Shown here piece after piece: positions 25,439 to 35,549 of a stretch of 64,000 nucleotides of DNA (positions are counted from its first letter, which is position 1; the number at the start of each line of letters is the position of its first letter). Origin of the DNA: Brachionus rotundiformis (lineage: Eukaryota > Rotifera > Eurotatoria > Ploima > Brachionidae); the NCBI GenBank assembly GCA_016802295.1, contig JAESIW010000180.1:4633975-4697974 (forward strand), read 5' to 3'. The notes beneath the pieces are model-generated. The model was given only the letters and a program-made list of their open reading frames with translations, did not search any database and had not been told where the DNA came from. The translations under genes were made by a program, and so were the position numbers.

Positions 25439-27655
25439 ATGCGACTTTATTGTTTGAGTGGTGATCCAAACTATCCATGTTTTGTACTAGCTGCCAAAGG
25501 ATGCAACATAATGCTAGATTGTTCTCTTAATTTGCAGTCATTATCTCATTTTATTCCTCAAATGCTAGTCCAGAACCAGCGTTTTGAATCATTACCGAGC
25601 CATAGATCTCCGAATGGCACTGTTTACGATAACATTAAAGAGTTAAACAATCGTTTTTATCTTAATTCCCCACTTGAATTTAGTATTCCTCAATTCAATC
25701 TCATTAATATTGAAGATATTGACGCAGTTTTAATTAGTAATCCGAATTTTATGCTTGCATTGCCTTATCTAACCCGTTTAAAGGGCTTCCGTGCTAATAT
25801 ATACTGCACAGAGCCTGTTATGCATTTTGGCCGAATTTTGATGCAAGAACTTACCCACTTGGTGAAGAATAACCAGCTTATTAACCACAAAAATAATCAA
25901 CAAGAACCAGACTTGAACAAATTTCCCCTATTTCACGGACTTTCACATTTATCTTTGAATTTAAATCAGGAAAATAAGATAGTAGACGATTCAGAAGAAT
26001 CGTGCTCGAATCCTAAAATGATTAAACTTGATCATTCCGATGAATCGGACCAAATTTCATCCCAAACAAGTCAGAAATCTAATTATAGCATTTTTTCCCA
26101 ATTATTGAATATCCAAGATATACATTTTAAACCTATGAATTGGAAATTATTATATTCAAAAAAAGATGTTGAAGAATGTGTATCCAAAATAAAAGTAATT
26201 GACTTCAGTGAAATGATAGACATTTACGGCAGTCTCAAAGTTCAGGCCAAAAGCTCAGGCTACTCTATCGGCTCTTGCTATTGGATTGTAGAATCTGACT
26301 GTGATAACATTTGTTATTTATCAAAATCAAGTCTGCTAAACTCGCATTCAAAGCTTTTTGATCAATACTTAAAAACTCAAATAATCGATTGCCTAATTGT
26401 AACAGGTCTTAATAAAACACAGCTTCACGAACCCGAACAAATGATTCAAGACTTTTGCAAAGCATGTGCTTTGACTCTTAAGAATCAAGGAAATGTTTTG
26501 ATTCCAGTTCAGCCGACTGGAAAAATATATGATCTGATTGAATTTTTGTATCGTTATCTATGTGATTCATCTCTTGGCAATACTCCCATTTATTTCATGT
26601 CACATGTTGCCGAACAGTCTCTTGCTTTTTCAAACATATTTGCTGAATGGCTATGCGACGCGAAGCAAGCCTTGGTATACGCAGCAGAATCTCCTTTTCA
26701 GCACGGTGAATTGTTTAAAAATGGATTTTTAAAAACATATACAAGCATTACATCAAAATTTAATGATGAATTTGTACAGCCATGCATTCTTTTTGCCAGT
26801 CATCCTTCACTTAGATTTGGTGAAGTGTGTCATTTTATCGAGCTTTGGAAAAATTCGCCCAACAACTCATTTATATTCACTGATTCAGAATTTAATTATC
26901 TTGAGGCTTTGGCTCCTTATCAGCCAATATACGCAAACTATTACTATTTTCCCATTGACATTAGTCTTACCAGTGCCCAATTTTATAAACTAATGAAAGA
27001 GCCGAAGTTTTTTCCACAAATAGTCGCCAGTAATCATTACCGATTCATACCTGGCGAGAACCAGCCCGGAGTAAATGACCACGTGTCTAAAATTGATGCG
27101 TTTAAATTTTTTGGCAAAGTTGACTTAAATTTTTACCATCAAAATGATATAATCAAGCTAGCTTTAAAAAGAAAATATGAAAACTGCGAAATTGAGAGCG
27201 ATTTGGCTCAGATTTTGTTCCCAAAAAAGTCTATGGGCGACACTGTTCCCTTTGTGACATTTAATGCACAATTGATTAGCAAAAATAATAGTCATTTGTT
27301 GAAAGCAGCTCCCAAAACTATACCTGTTAATCGGCGTGATAGAATTAGGGAGAGCAATTTTAAGAAATATCCGTACGGAAAATTTAATTTAGATAAATTT
27401 ATGAATGTTCTTAGACAATTTGGTTTGAGTGATGCCAAAATATTGGACAAGACTACGGTGGAGGACACCTTTTTATCCAGCCTAACAGACAAAGAAAGCT
27501 CAAATGATAATACTCTAAGATATTTTATAGAAATAGATGCATCGAACCGAATAGATATTGATATGAATTCGAATAAGATCAATGTTTTATGTGAAAATGA
27601 TGATTATAGGGTGAAAATTAAGGACGCTTTGTTGCGATGTTTAAAAACACTTTAG
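25439..27655 (+). CDS. INTS9: Integrator complex subunit 9
   Basis: A single-exon 738-aa protein of the metallo-beta-lactamase/beta-CASP family. INTS9 is the catalytically inactive partner of INTS11 in the Integrator endonuclease, which cleaves snRNA and paused RNA polymerase II transcripts. The start MRLYCLSGDPNYPCFVL matches the family start. Later landmarks are IMLDCSLNLQSL, DIDAVLISNP, ALPYLTRLKGF, SGYSIGSCYWIVES, GNVLIPVQPTGKIYDL, FAEWLCDAKQALVY, FASHPSLRFGEVCHFIELW and FNYLEALAPYQP. The usual zinc-binding HxHxDH motif is not present, as expected for INTS9. It is about 80 residues longer than human INTS9, partly through a Ser/Asn/Asp-rich insertion around residues 145-220. The conserved C-terminal dimerisation region follows. 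Confidence 0.96.
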   Translation: MRLYCLSGDPNYPCFVLAAKGCNIMLDCSLNLQSLSHFIPQMLVQNQRFESLPSHRSPNGTVYDNIKELNNRFYLNSPLEFSIPQFNLINIEDIDAVLISNPNFMLALPYLTRLKGFRANIYCTEPVMHFGRILMQELTHLVKNNQLINHKNNQQEPDLNKFPLFHGLSHLSLNLNQENKIVDDSEESCSNPKMIKLDHSDESDQISSQTSQKSNYSIFSQLLNIQDIHFKPMNWKLLYSKKDVEECVSKIKVIDFSEMIDIYGSLKVQAKSSGYSIGSCYWIVESDCDNICYLSKSSLLNSHSKLFDQYLKTQIIDCLIVTGLNKTQLHEPEQMIQDFCKACALTLKNQGNVLIPVQPTGKIYDLIEFLYRYLCDSSLGNTPIYFMSHVAEQSLAFSNIFAEWLCDAKQALVYAAESPFQHGELFKNGFLKTYTSITSKFNDEFVQPCILFASHPSLRFGEVCHFIELWKNSPNNSFIFTDSEFNYLEALAPYQPIYANYYYFPIDISLTSAQFYKLMKEPKFFPQIVASNHYRFIPGENQPGVNDHVSKIDAFKFFGKVDLNFYHQNDIIKLALKRKYENCEIESDLAQILFPKKSMGDTVPFVTFNAQLISKNNSHLLKAAPKTIPVNRRDRIRESNFKKYPYGKFNLDKFMNVLRQFGLSDAKILDKTTVEDTFLSSLTDKESSNDNTLRYFIEIDASNRIDIDMNSNKINVLCENDDYRVKIKDALLRCLKTL

Positions 27656-28016
27656 GTTTGTTTAATAATCGTTGTAAATATTCAAAAATATAATTTAAAT
27701 TATCTATTCATTTTAATAAATACATTTTTAGATACTTAGAAATTGAATTTAAATAGTTGAAATCGGAATTAAAATTTCGATCAAAATTAGCTCAATTTAA
27801 CCAGATTTTAGTAATGTGGCAATAAAAACTTGAAAATTTAAATATCGTTTTAAAAAAATATCTATTAATTTAAATAAAAATATTTTCATTAAAACAAACT
27901 AAAAAATTAAATAAAAAGTGTTAAATTTAGTTTAATAATGTAAAATTTTTGATTAAAATGGAGCAAGATTTAAGTAAATTTTAATTTTTAATTCATCAAA
28001 AATATTATTTTTTTAG
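27656..28016. other. INTS9-RPUSD1 spacer with splice acceptor at the ATG
   Basis: This 361-nt AT-rich spacer ends in TTTTTTTAG directly abutting the ATG at 28017. A small ATG at about 27958 opens a frame that cannot be spliced in phase to the downstream gene. The acceptor therefore serves either a 5' UTR intron or a trans-spliced leader. Confidence 0.45.
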
Positions 28017-28901
28017 ATGACAAGCTCAACAAGCTTAAAACTTTTATCCCATAATGTAGTTTATTTAAAAAACGTGAATTGGTATCGATCACAATTTACT
28101 CTAAAAAATTTACAAAAATGTTTAAATGCTGAAAACTTGCAGGTTCTGTACAAATCCAAGCAATTTTTGATCCTTAACAAACCATACGATTTGGTTCTTT
28201 ATGATTATCACAAGACGTTTAGGACACATCAAACTCTTTTTGAATTAATCAAAGAAAAGTTTCCTTATCATTTCGATCCGCGTTTGACAGGAGGCTTTCA
28301 TGTTCTGCATCGACTAGATTCAGTAACAAGTGGATGTATATGTGTACCTTTGAATTATTTTTCCCAAAGAGTCGGCTTTGAAGCTTTTCGAAATGGTAAT
28401 GCAGACAAATATTATGTTGCTCTTGTTTATGGTCATATAAAACTTGAAGATACTGATTCAGATGGCTTTTATGAGATCAATGTTCCAATTGGGGAAGATT
28501 TAAGACGATTAAAATACGCTAGATGTACTCCATTTGATATTAATGGAAAAAAATTGGAATATTGCTTGCAGCCTGAGAAGGCAATAAGTAAACTCAAAGT
28601 GCTTGAGCATGGTAAATACAAAGCAAGAGATTGCTCAAAAGTCTTGATCAAACCCTTAACAGGACGAAGACATCAATTAAGAGTTCATTTACAATATCTT
28701 GGACATCCGATAGTTGGTGACACTTGTTATGGTATCGATGATTTTGACTCATACAGAACCATGCTTCATTCTTATAGACTAAATATAAAAATAAATACAA
28801 AAAATCGAATGTTTATCAAAGCCAAAGCTCCGGATCCTTTTATTCCTCACGTTGATCCAGACTGGAAACCTAATTATATTATAAACAAACTAAATATTTA
28901 A
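28017..28901 (+). CDS. RPUSD1: RluA-type pseudouridine synthase, RPUSD1-like
   Basis: A single-exon 294-aa enzyme predicted to isomerise uridine to pseudouridine in RNA. It shows the RluA/RsuA core: VLYKSKQFLILNKPYDL (motif I), LHRLDSVTSG containing the catalytic Asp (motif II, about residue 101), KYYVALVYGHI, SKVLIKPLTGRRHQLRVHL (motif III) and LGHPIVGDTCYG, ending with a MLHSYRL strand. The arrangement and the LEHGKYKARDCSKVL stretch fit animal RPUSD1 better than the mitochondrial RPUSD3/4 proteins. The substrate RNA cannot be read from the sequence. No N-terminal mitochondrial presequence is obvious. MPHOSPH6 starts 115 nt downstream. Confidence 0.9.
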   Translation: MTSSTSLKLLSHNVVYLKNVNWYRSQFTLKNLQKCLNAENLQVLYKSKQFLILNKPYDLVLYDYHKTFRTHQTLFELIKEKFPYHFDPRLTGGFHVLHRLDSVTSGCICVPLNYFSQRVGFEAFRNGNADKYYVALVYGHIKLEDTDSDGFYEINVPIGEDLRRLKYARCTPFDINGKKLEYCLQPEKAISKLKVLEHGKYKARDCSKVLIKPLTGRRHQLRVHLQYLGHPIVGDTCYGIDDFDSYRTMLHSYRLNIKINTKNRMFIKAKAPDPFIPHVDPDWKPNYIINKLNI

Positions 28902-29016
28902 TTTACACCAAATTTTGAGTTTATTTTTGAACGCTTGACACCGTTCATATTTTTTTTTTAAATTTTGTATTTAATTATTGTTATTTAAATTAATAGAACA
29001 TTTTAGATCTTTAAAA

Positions 29017-29678
29017 ATGAAGCAAAAAATTAAATTATCCTCCAATCTCCTTCAAATGAAAGTAATTTTAGACAATTTTTTTTTTCAAATTTAAAAAGCA
29101 AATGATTTATTTAAGTTTATGAAAAGAACCGCTGTTGAAAGACAAGAGGAATTGGCTTTAGAGGAAAAACAGAGGCAAATCGATGATGAACATTGGTACT
29201 TGAACATTGAAAACGATAAGAAAATAGAATCCAATGTGTAATAACTTTAAATTCATTAAGAAAGAAAAAAAATTTGATTAATTTTAGAGGTTCTGTAATT
29301 GTTGAATCGAGCTATTCAATTTTTGATGGCGTTGGTTTTGGAAGAATGTCATTTAATGGTTTTAATCCGCAAGTAGAGGTTGGCCTAAATATCTAGCTTT
29401 AGCTGAACAAAAAAATTCTAAATAATTGTTAAAAAATTAGAAATTAATGAAATTAAATGACGGAGAAGATAAAAAATCAGATTCAGATGAGAAAGAAATC
29501 GATGACCAAGAGATGGCAGAACAGTAAGTTTACTTGTGTATAAAAAATTATCTTTCAATCATTAAAATTAATGTTTAGTTATTCAAATTCTCTTGAAAAA
29601 ACAATCAATAAAAAATTTAGAGGCAAGCGTTTTTTTCAACAACAAAAAGGTTCAAAAGCCAAACGCCTAGCAACATAG
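29017..29678 (+). CDS. MPHOSPH6: M-phase phosphoprotein 6 (exosome cofactor)
   Basis: MPHOSPH6 associates with the nuclear RNA exosome and is required for 5.8S rRNA 3' maturation. Five tiny exons (29017-29061, 29116-29237, 29288-29378, 29441-29523, 29579-29678) join in consistent phases to encode 146 aa (human 160). Signatures are SSNLLQMKFMKR at the N-terminus across intron 1, DEHWYLNI, GRMSFNGFNPQVEKLM across intron 3, an acidic linker, then EMAEHYSNSLEKTINKKF and a basic tail. Every block aligns in order with the vertebrate protein, so the gene looks intact. The start codon lies 115 nt after the RPUSD1 stop, and TTTTAG precedes it by a few bases. Confidence 0.92.
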
Positions 29679-30069
29679 CATACTGATGTGCTCATTTTGT
29701 TATCTCATTGGATATTTCGAGTGTAATATAAAAAGATATTAATTTAGAAAATAAAATTTAAGGAAAATTTTTAGAATTTTAAATTAATTAAATTTATAGT
29801 TAGACTTGAGTGTCGTTAGATTTTGCCAAAAATTAAACAATCAATCTAAAAATAAAAGATAATGCTTTTAGAAAACAATATTATTTTTTCTCATAACTAT
29901 TTTATTAATTAACAAACAAAAAATACAAAAGCTGCTTCCAGCAGGAGAACTCTTCCCATATTTTTAAAGCAAATTTTAAGTTAAAATAAAATTTTATTTA
30001 AAAAAATTTTTTCTAGTTAAAATTTCGACTCTGTGGAGCAAATGTTATATTTATTGTCTAATTTACATT
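29679..30069. other. Convergent 3' spacer
   Basis: 391 nt of AT-rich sequence separate the MPHOSPH6 (+) and SLC7A6OS (-) stop codons. It contains candidate polyadenylation hexamers on both strands but nothing else I can support. Confidence 0.5.
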
Positions 30070-31116
30070 TTATTCAGCTAAATTTTTGTAGTCTTTTTTA
30101 AACTCTTTTAAAATGCGTTTTTTATATTCAGCATAAGACTTTGAATAGCCCAATTTGTTAGCTTGACTATCAAATTCATCATTATCATATTCGTCATCGA
30201 AGCTGTCATTGTCTTCATTATAAGATCTATCCAAATTCATCGATTTTTTCAAATAGGCAGCTAGTTTCTTATCATGTGGATCATCATCATCCTCATAATC
30301 GTTATAGCCATTTTCATAATCATCATACTCATCATCATCGTCATTATAAAGAACGCCGCGATTGGGAAAAGGCTCGTTGTCGTCTTCGTCATCAATGTCA
30401 TCTTCTTCATCCGGATAGTCGTTCCTCCAGTTATCTTCATCGTTTGAGTCTTCGTCCTCATCGAAAAAATTGTCAGTTTCGGCTTCTTTTGGCACACTGT
30501 CGTCTATCAAATCTACATCCTTATAAATATTGTAGCTTCTGATCTCGTAATTGTTCGGATACAAAAGGTCCAAATGTACATCCAGGTTTTTTGTGTAGTA
30601 TATGTCGTAAACATAAGCGTTGCTTTGCGAGTCACATTTTTCTCTAATTAAATTAACACCATTACAAGTTATTTGACCATTTTTGTGTTCATTAGATTTT
30701 GTATTTAGATTTTCTGTTATATTCTCTGAAATATTCTCATCCAAAACAACATCTATAATATTGATATTTTCGTCTGAATTTTTTTTAGCTTTCTTATTAT
30801 CCTCGTTTATTTGATCACTTTCATCATTTAAGTTTCTTTTTTTGTTTTGTATTTTGAAATTATACTTTTTATCGTTGGTACTCTTATTTAAGTTTATTTT
30901 TGACTTAACTGAATCCTTCTGAGAGCTCAATTGCTTGATTTTATCAGGAATTTCGGCCTCGGTGTGCGCAAAACCACCATATTTTAAAATTTGTTTGAAA
31001 GATTTTTTCTTTTCTGCTGAAGAATTGTCTTCGATTTTTTTCTTTTTGCATTCCAAAATTAAACACTCCAGCGGGTCTTCGGTTATTTTGCGCTTAACTT
31101 TAATTATTGTACACAT
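30070..31116 (-). CDS. SLC7A6OS: RNA polymerase II nuclear-import factor, Iwr1/SLC7A6OS family
   Basis: A single-exon 348-aa acidic protein. Iwr1 binds assembled RNA polymerase II in the cytoplasm and directs its nuclear import. The N-terminus IIKVKRKITEDPLECLILEC is the conserved opening of the family, here a basic KRK followed by the EDP..CL.LEC block. The Iwr1 core lies at about residues 165-245: YVYDIYYTKNLDVHLDL, YNIYKDVDLIDD, then FFDEDEDSNDEDNWRNDYPDE. The C-terminal third is an extended Asp/Glu/Tyr-rich tract with SLNLDRSY-type spacing, longer and more acidic than I expect of vertebrate members. A Lys-rich middle region may carry the nuclear localisation signal. The antisense frames are His- or Met-rich shadows of the acidic tract. 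Confidence 0.88.
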   Translation of the reverse strand: MCTIIKVKRKITEDPLECLILECKKKKIEDNSSAEKKKSFKQILKYGGFAHTEAEIPDKIKQLSSQKDSVKSKINLNKSTNDKKYNFKIQNKKRNLNDESDQINEDNKKAKKNSDENINIIDVVLDENISENITENLNTKSNEHKNGQITCNGVNLIREKCDSQSNAYVYDIYYTKNLDVHLDLLYPNNYEIRSYNIYKDVDLIDDSVPKEAETDNFFDEDEDSNDEDNWRNDYPDEEDDIDDEDDNEPFPNRGVLYNDDDDEYDDYENGYNDYEDDDDPHDKKLAAYLKKSMNLDRSYNEDNDSFDDEYDNDEFDSQANKLGYSKSYAEYKKRILKEFKKDYKNLAE

Positions 31117-31899
31117 TTTGATTAAAAAATTAGATCTCCTTTAAATTGTATTAATATTCGATATTTTATAATTTCAAATAAATAGTAAAAATAGATATTA
31201 TTTATTCACAAATGTATAGCTATTTATATTTAGAAATTGAAGCAAAACAAACCTAACTTTTCCTAAGAACTATAATTTTCTGCCTGAGCTCCTTCAGATA
31301 AAAAAAACCTAAACAACTCTAATAATATTTTAAATTCGATAATTTGTTTTATAGTCGGAAATAAACGATAAGATAGAAAACGCAATTATTTAAAAGAGAG
31401 AGTTAGAAAGAATACAAGAAAAAAAATAAAATTATAAAGCATCACGAATGGGTGCAGGAATATTTATTTAGTTGACTAAGATATTACCAAGCATTGACTT
31501 ATATTGATTATTGCTCGACTCTCTTTGGCTAAGAGTTATTATTTATCAATATTTAATTTGTTTAGGTTCAAATTGAATTAAATAATTTTAATTATATAAA
31601 TAACTTCTTAGAAAAATAAAGTTCATATACAATCCAACAAAGAGTACTAGATAGAATGTTATTTTCTGCTTGTAAAACACTATACTTTCATAATTCTTTT
31701 GAAAATCTTAGGCTAAATTTAAATAAGGATGACCTCAGAAAATTGAAATATAATTAATTGTAGAGAATCTGATAGAACCAACATTGAAAAAAACTAAAAA
31801 AAATTACATTTAGATATTTCAAAATTTTACTTTAATTTTATAAGCAATTTTTTTAATTTGTAAAATTGTTTCATATTATTTAAACAAATAAAGTGTTGA
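31117..31899. other. Intergenic, nothing recognised
   Basis: AT-rich sequence upstream of SLC7A6OS. It probably contains that gene's promoter, but no defined element is visible. Confidence 0.45.
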
Positions 31900-32365
31900 T
31901 TGGTCTTCATGACAAAGGCACTAGCCTGTTGATTATCCTTAAAACTGAATTGCAATGCATAACTATTCTTTTAATGCAGTGGTTAGACCTTTGACTACTG
32001 ATCTTTACATATCTCTGACCAGATTTACCTTTTCTGATCCATTCACTAATTTGTACACTTAAATCAAATCCTCTCACACACACTCTTCTTTCACTCACTC
32101 TTGTCAGACTCACTCCAGCCATCCTCGTAAGACTTTTAACCGATACAGGTATCTTTGTCGCCCGTTCTTACACACTCTCTAACGCATTCACATCTCTTTA
32201 ATTACTTGGATTCCATACCTGCTGTGCGAAGTCTAGGTGAGCTCTCACCATGGATGCATTCAGTCGTACCAACAACTTCTTCTCTGGTTGTGAACTTAAG
32301 CATACCAAGAACCCAATTCGCTTTCTCATATGCATTTTTCCGAATTCCACTCAATAGCTAAGATC
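31900..32365 (-). mobile_element. LINE reverse-transcriptase C-terminal relic
   Basis: Read on the minus strand, two frames together give the thumb/connection end of a non-LTR reverse transcriptase. One frame carries KANWVLGMLK. After a frameshift the other carries VRAHLDFAQQVWNP, then DVNALESV and ERATKIPVSVK after in-frame stops, and finally an ERRVCVRGFDL segment. These correspond to the usual RPHLEFA..VWNP, E.VQRRATK and RR.RGDLIQ blocks. At least two stops and one frameshift show that it is dead. Base composition is richer in G/C than the flanks. Confidence 0.8.
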
Positions 32366-33984
32366 ATCTCAGGACTTCATCCAAAGTACAACTGGCCGAC
32401 TTCTATTAGTCAAGAACCAAATAATCATTCACTAACCTAACCCATGACCACGCAGTTGAGTCAATTCTGTAAATGGAAATAATTATATCAAGGTTATATA
32501 CTAAAAATATTTGCTATTAAATGGTGTTCCAGGCTTATAGTTTTTACTTATAGGTTTTTTTTTAATATATTAAAATATATATTTAAAAATTTAAATTAAT
32601 AAGACAGAGTAAATTGAAAAATAGCATGAATTTTTATTATTTTTAAACTAAATAATGCATTCAAAATTTATCGAGATTCGAAAAAGCTTCTTTTATCAAA
32701 ATCAAAAATTAATTCAATTAATTTTAAAAATATATAATAAACATATATAATAAATCAATAAAATTAAAAAAATTACTAGAATTATGTGAAAAAGAATAAG
32801 GTGATTTTTAAGTAAAAAATTTAATTGATTGCATGATTTAAATAAATTTTGGTAATAACAATTAAAAAATTATGTCCGCGTATTTCGATAACCATTGGAA
32901 AATTTTAAATCATTATTAAAAAACAAAATCAATTCCAAAATTAGAAAATTCTAATTTTTATGTAGAAAAATTTTTATACAAATTTAATCAGTACGTATGA
33001 TATTTTTGATTTTATATTTAATTTTATATTGATATCATCTATTGAAAGTTTATAAGCTAAATTTTTTAAATGAATGGCTTTTTTGTTTGACATTTAATTT
33101 AAGAGTAAAATTAAATATTATATTTTGATTTACTACATTGTATAAAAGCTCAAAAATTTTATTTTTTGAATTTTTTTAATAACGGGAATTTAACTAGTAG
33201 AAACTAGATATTTAAATTACAAAATAGTTTCAACAAATTTATTTCGAAATCGAGCATAAATTTTTTTTTCTAAAAAGCGTATCAAAGCTGTCTTTATTCG
33301 AGATTTAACTTAAATATCATCATTTTAAAATATTATCCCAATCGGAAAAATTTTATTATAAATTTTTTTAAATTCTTTGTAAAAATTATATTTTATTTAG
33401 GTTCAAAAATTTAAGGTAAATGAGATAAAATTTCATTGAAAAAAACTAATTTCTAAAATCAAGTGACACTAAAATAATTTCAAATGAAATTAGCTAGACA
33501 CAAAAATATGTTGTTTAGATGAAGCTCATAATATTATTTTATCAATTTGTTTTTATTTCGATATTATCTTATAGCAAATCGCTTCGTTTAGAACTTAATT
33601 TATAAATGATATAATTTTCATTAAATAGCTCTTTCACTAAAACATAGGTGTTAGATGTTATATAAATTCGGTGAGGTGCTTAAGGGAGTTAACTTTGGGA
33701 AATATCCTTTTGCTCTTTTAAAAATCTTTAAGTCAAACAAAAATGATAATTATAATTAAAACTTTTTGATCATAAATATCAAATGAGGACAATTTTTCAA
33801 AAGATTGTCTTTCATTAAACTCTAATTTTGGTACAATATTTGTTATATTTCTAGCAACCTACGTATATATTACTGTCAAGACGAATCAAAAAGAATTAAG
33901 CAAAAATTTAATAGTTTTAATATTCTAAATTTAAATTTTTAAATTCCTACATTTTAGATATAAGTTGATTGAATAATCAAAAAG
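32366..33984. other. Intergenic, nothing recognised
   Basis: AT-rich stretch leading to the aquaporin start. No coding or repeat feature is supported. Confidence 0.45.
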
Positions 33985-35549
33985 ATGCAAACTTGTCGCT
34001 CTGACTTAATAGAAGATATTGATAGGGAAGGTATTTTGGGTGCAAAAGATTTTGTAATGAGACAAAAATTGGACGAAAATAGTGAAAGTAACGAAATTAT
34101 TCAAAATAAAAAATCGTACGAGTTTAAGGCACCTTTAATTTCTGAAGAAGAAATAGATAAGATTGGTTCGCCAGAAATAAATTACAATACAAATGGGCAG
34201 CGAGTTAAATTTTCCTCTGGTAAAACACTTGATTCAGAACAATCAGAACCTTTAATAAATGTTTCGGATCAAATGAATCGCTTTAAAATTACCCACATTA
34301 AAGACACGAAAAATTTGCTTGATACACATGAAAATGAGGCTGAATATTTAATTAATGATAAAGGGGTGCTCATCCGTAAAAGCCCAAGCAATTTGAGTGA
34401 AGCCAAGAGAACTAAGAAAAATTTAGTTGAAAGTATGGAATATTTTGATTTTGACTTTTGGATTTTTTTGTTGTTTTAAAGGTGAAGATTCAAAACCAAT
34501 TAACTTCAAATATAACAAAGATGCAAAATCTCTAGAATGTAAGACCTGGTAACTTTTTTCTTAATTACATTTTTTATTTTTAAGTTTCAATAAATATTGG
34601 AAACAACGGAAATGCTCAAGAAAAAGGATGTTTCAGTCAATTAAAATATTTGTCGTTTTATCAAGCTCTCTTTGCTGAATTTTTGGGTACATATCTTTTA
34701 GTTCTTTTTGTAATAGGCTTTGGTTTACCACTATCTGATCCAAAAATAAATCCACCTGAGATAAATGGCTGTCTTGGATCTGGATTGATTGTATGAAAAA
34801 AAAAAGTTATCCTAACTTTCTCAATATTATAATCAAATCTTAAGGTTGCTTCTTTGATCTGGGGTCTTGGTCATATTGGTGGTGCGCATATAAATCCAGC
34901 AGTTTCCTTAGCCTTGCTCGCAACTGGTGAAACAAATGCAATTAGAGCACTTTTTTATATCGCCTGTCAATTACTTGGTTCAGTCCTTGGCGCTCTAACA
35001 TTGGTCGAATTAGTACCCGGATATTTATACACACCTCCATCATCTAAAAGTTTGATCAAAAATTCCACTTTGCTGAGACTAAAACGCGAGTCTAATTCAA
35101 CAAAAATTTTAGAAGAAGGTTCAATAACTTCTTTCCCAATTGAATATTCTACTTTAGGGGTGACATTATTAAACGATCAAATAACTCCTCTCCAAGGTTT
35201 TTTTGTTGAAGTTTTAATTACTTTTATCTTGGTATTTACGATATTTGCTTGCATCGATAAGAATAGAAACGATCTCGGAGGATCGTTCCCATTAACGATT
35301 GGTTTTGCTGTGACAGTTGGTGCTTTATTTGGTGTAAAGAATTTTAAATAATTTTTGGCTAAAAATAATAAAATATTTAAGGGTAAATTCACAGGTGGTT
35401 CAATGAATCCTGCAAGAAGTTTTGGACCAGCATTTATTTCACAAAATTGGTCAAATCACTGGATTTATTGGGCAGGGCCAATAACTGGAGCCATATTTGC
35501 CGGATTTCTGTATAAATTATTGAGTTTAAAACACAAAAAAAAACAATAG
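33985..35549 (+). CDS. Aquaporin (MIP family) with long N-terminal extension
   Basis: Five phase-consistent exons (33985-34432, 34482-34538, 34585-34790, 34845-35333, 35382-35549) encode 455 aa. Residues 1 to about 190 are hydrophilic and probably cytoplasmic. The channel then starts with QALFAEFLGTYLLVLFVIGF (TM1). The two pore motifs are GAHINPAVS (NPA at 254-256) and GGSMNPARSFGPAF (NPA at 409-411), followed by HWIYWAGPITGAIFAGFLY (TM6), all typical of the classical AQP1/AQP4/big-brain branch. Loop C is lengthened by a Ser/Lys-rich insertion of about 35 residues. By hand alignment to AQP4, the aromatic/arginine filter reads Ser234, Ala397, Gly406, Arg412 rather than Phe, His, Ala, Arg, so plain water selectivity is doubtful. 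The aquaporin identity is certain; the substrate is not. Confidence 0.93.

Noticed and set aside
30261..30542. His-rich and Met-rich frames overlapping SLC7A6OS
   Set aside because: They are the antisense and shifted-frame shadows of the Asp/Glu-rich codons of the real gene.
32155..32361. Ser/Pro-containing plus-strand frame
   Set aside because: It is antisense to the minus-strand reverse-transcriptase relic.
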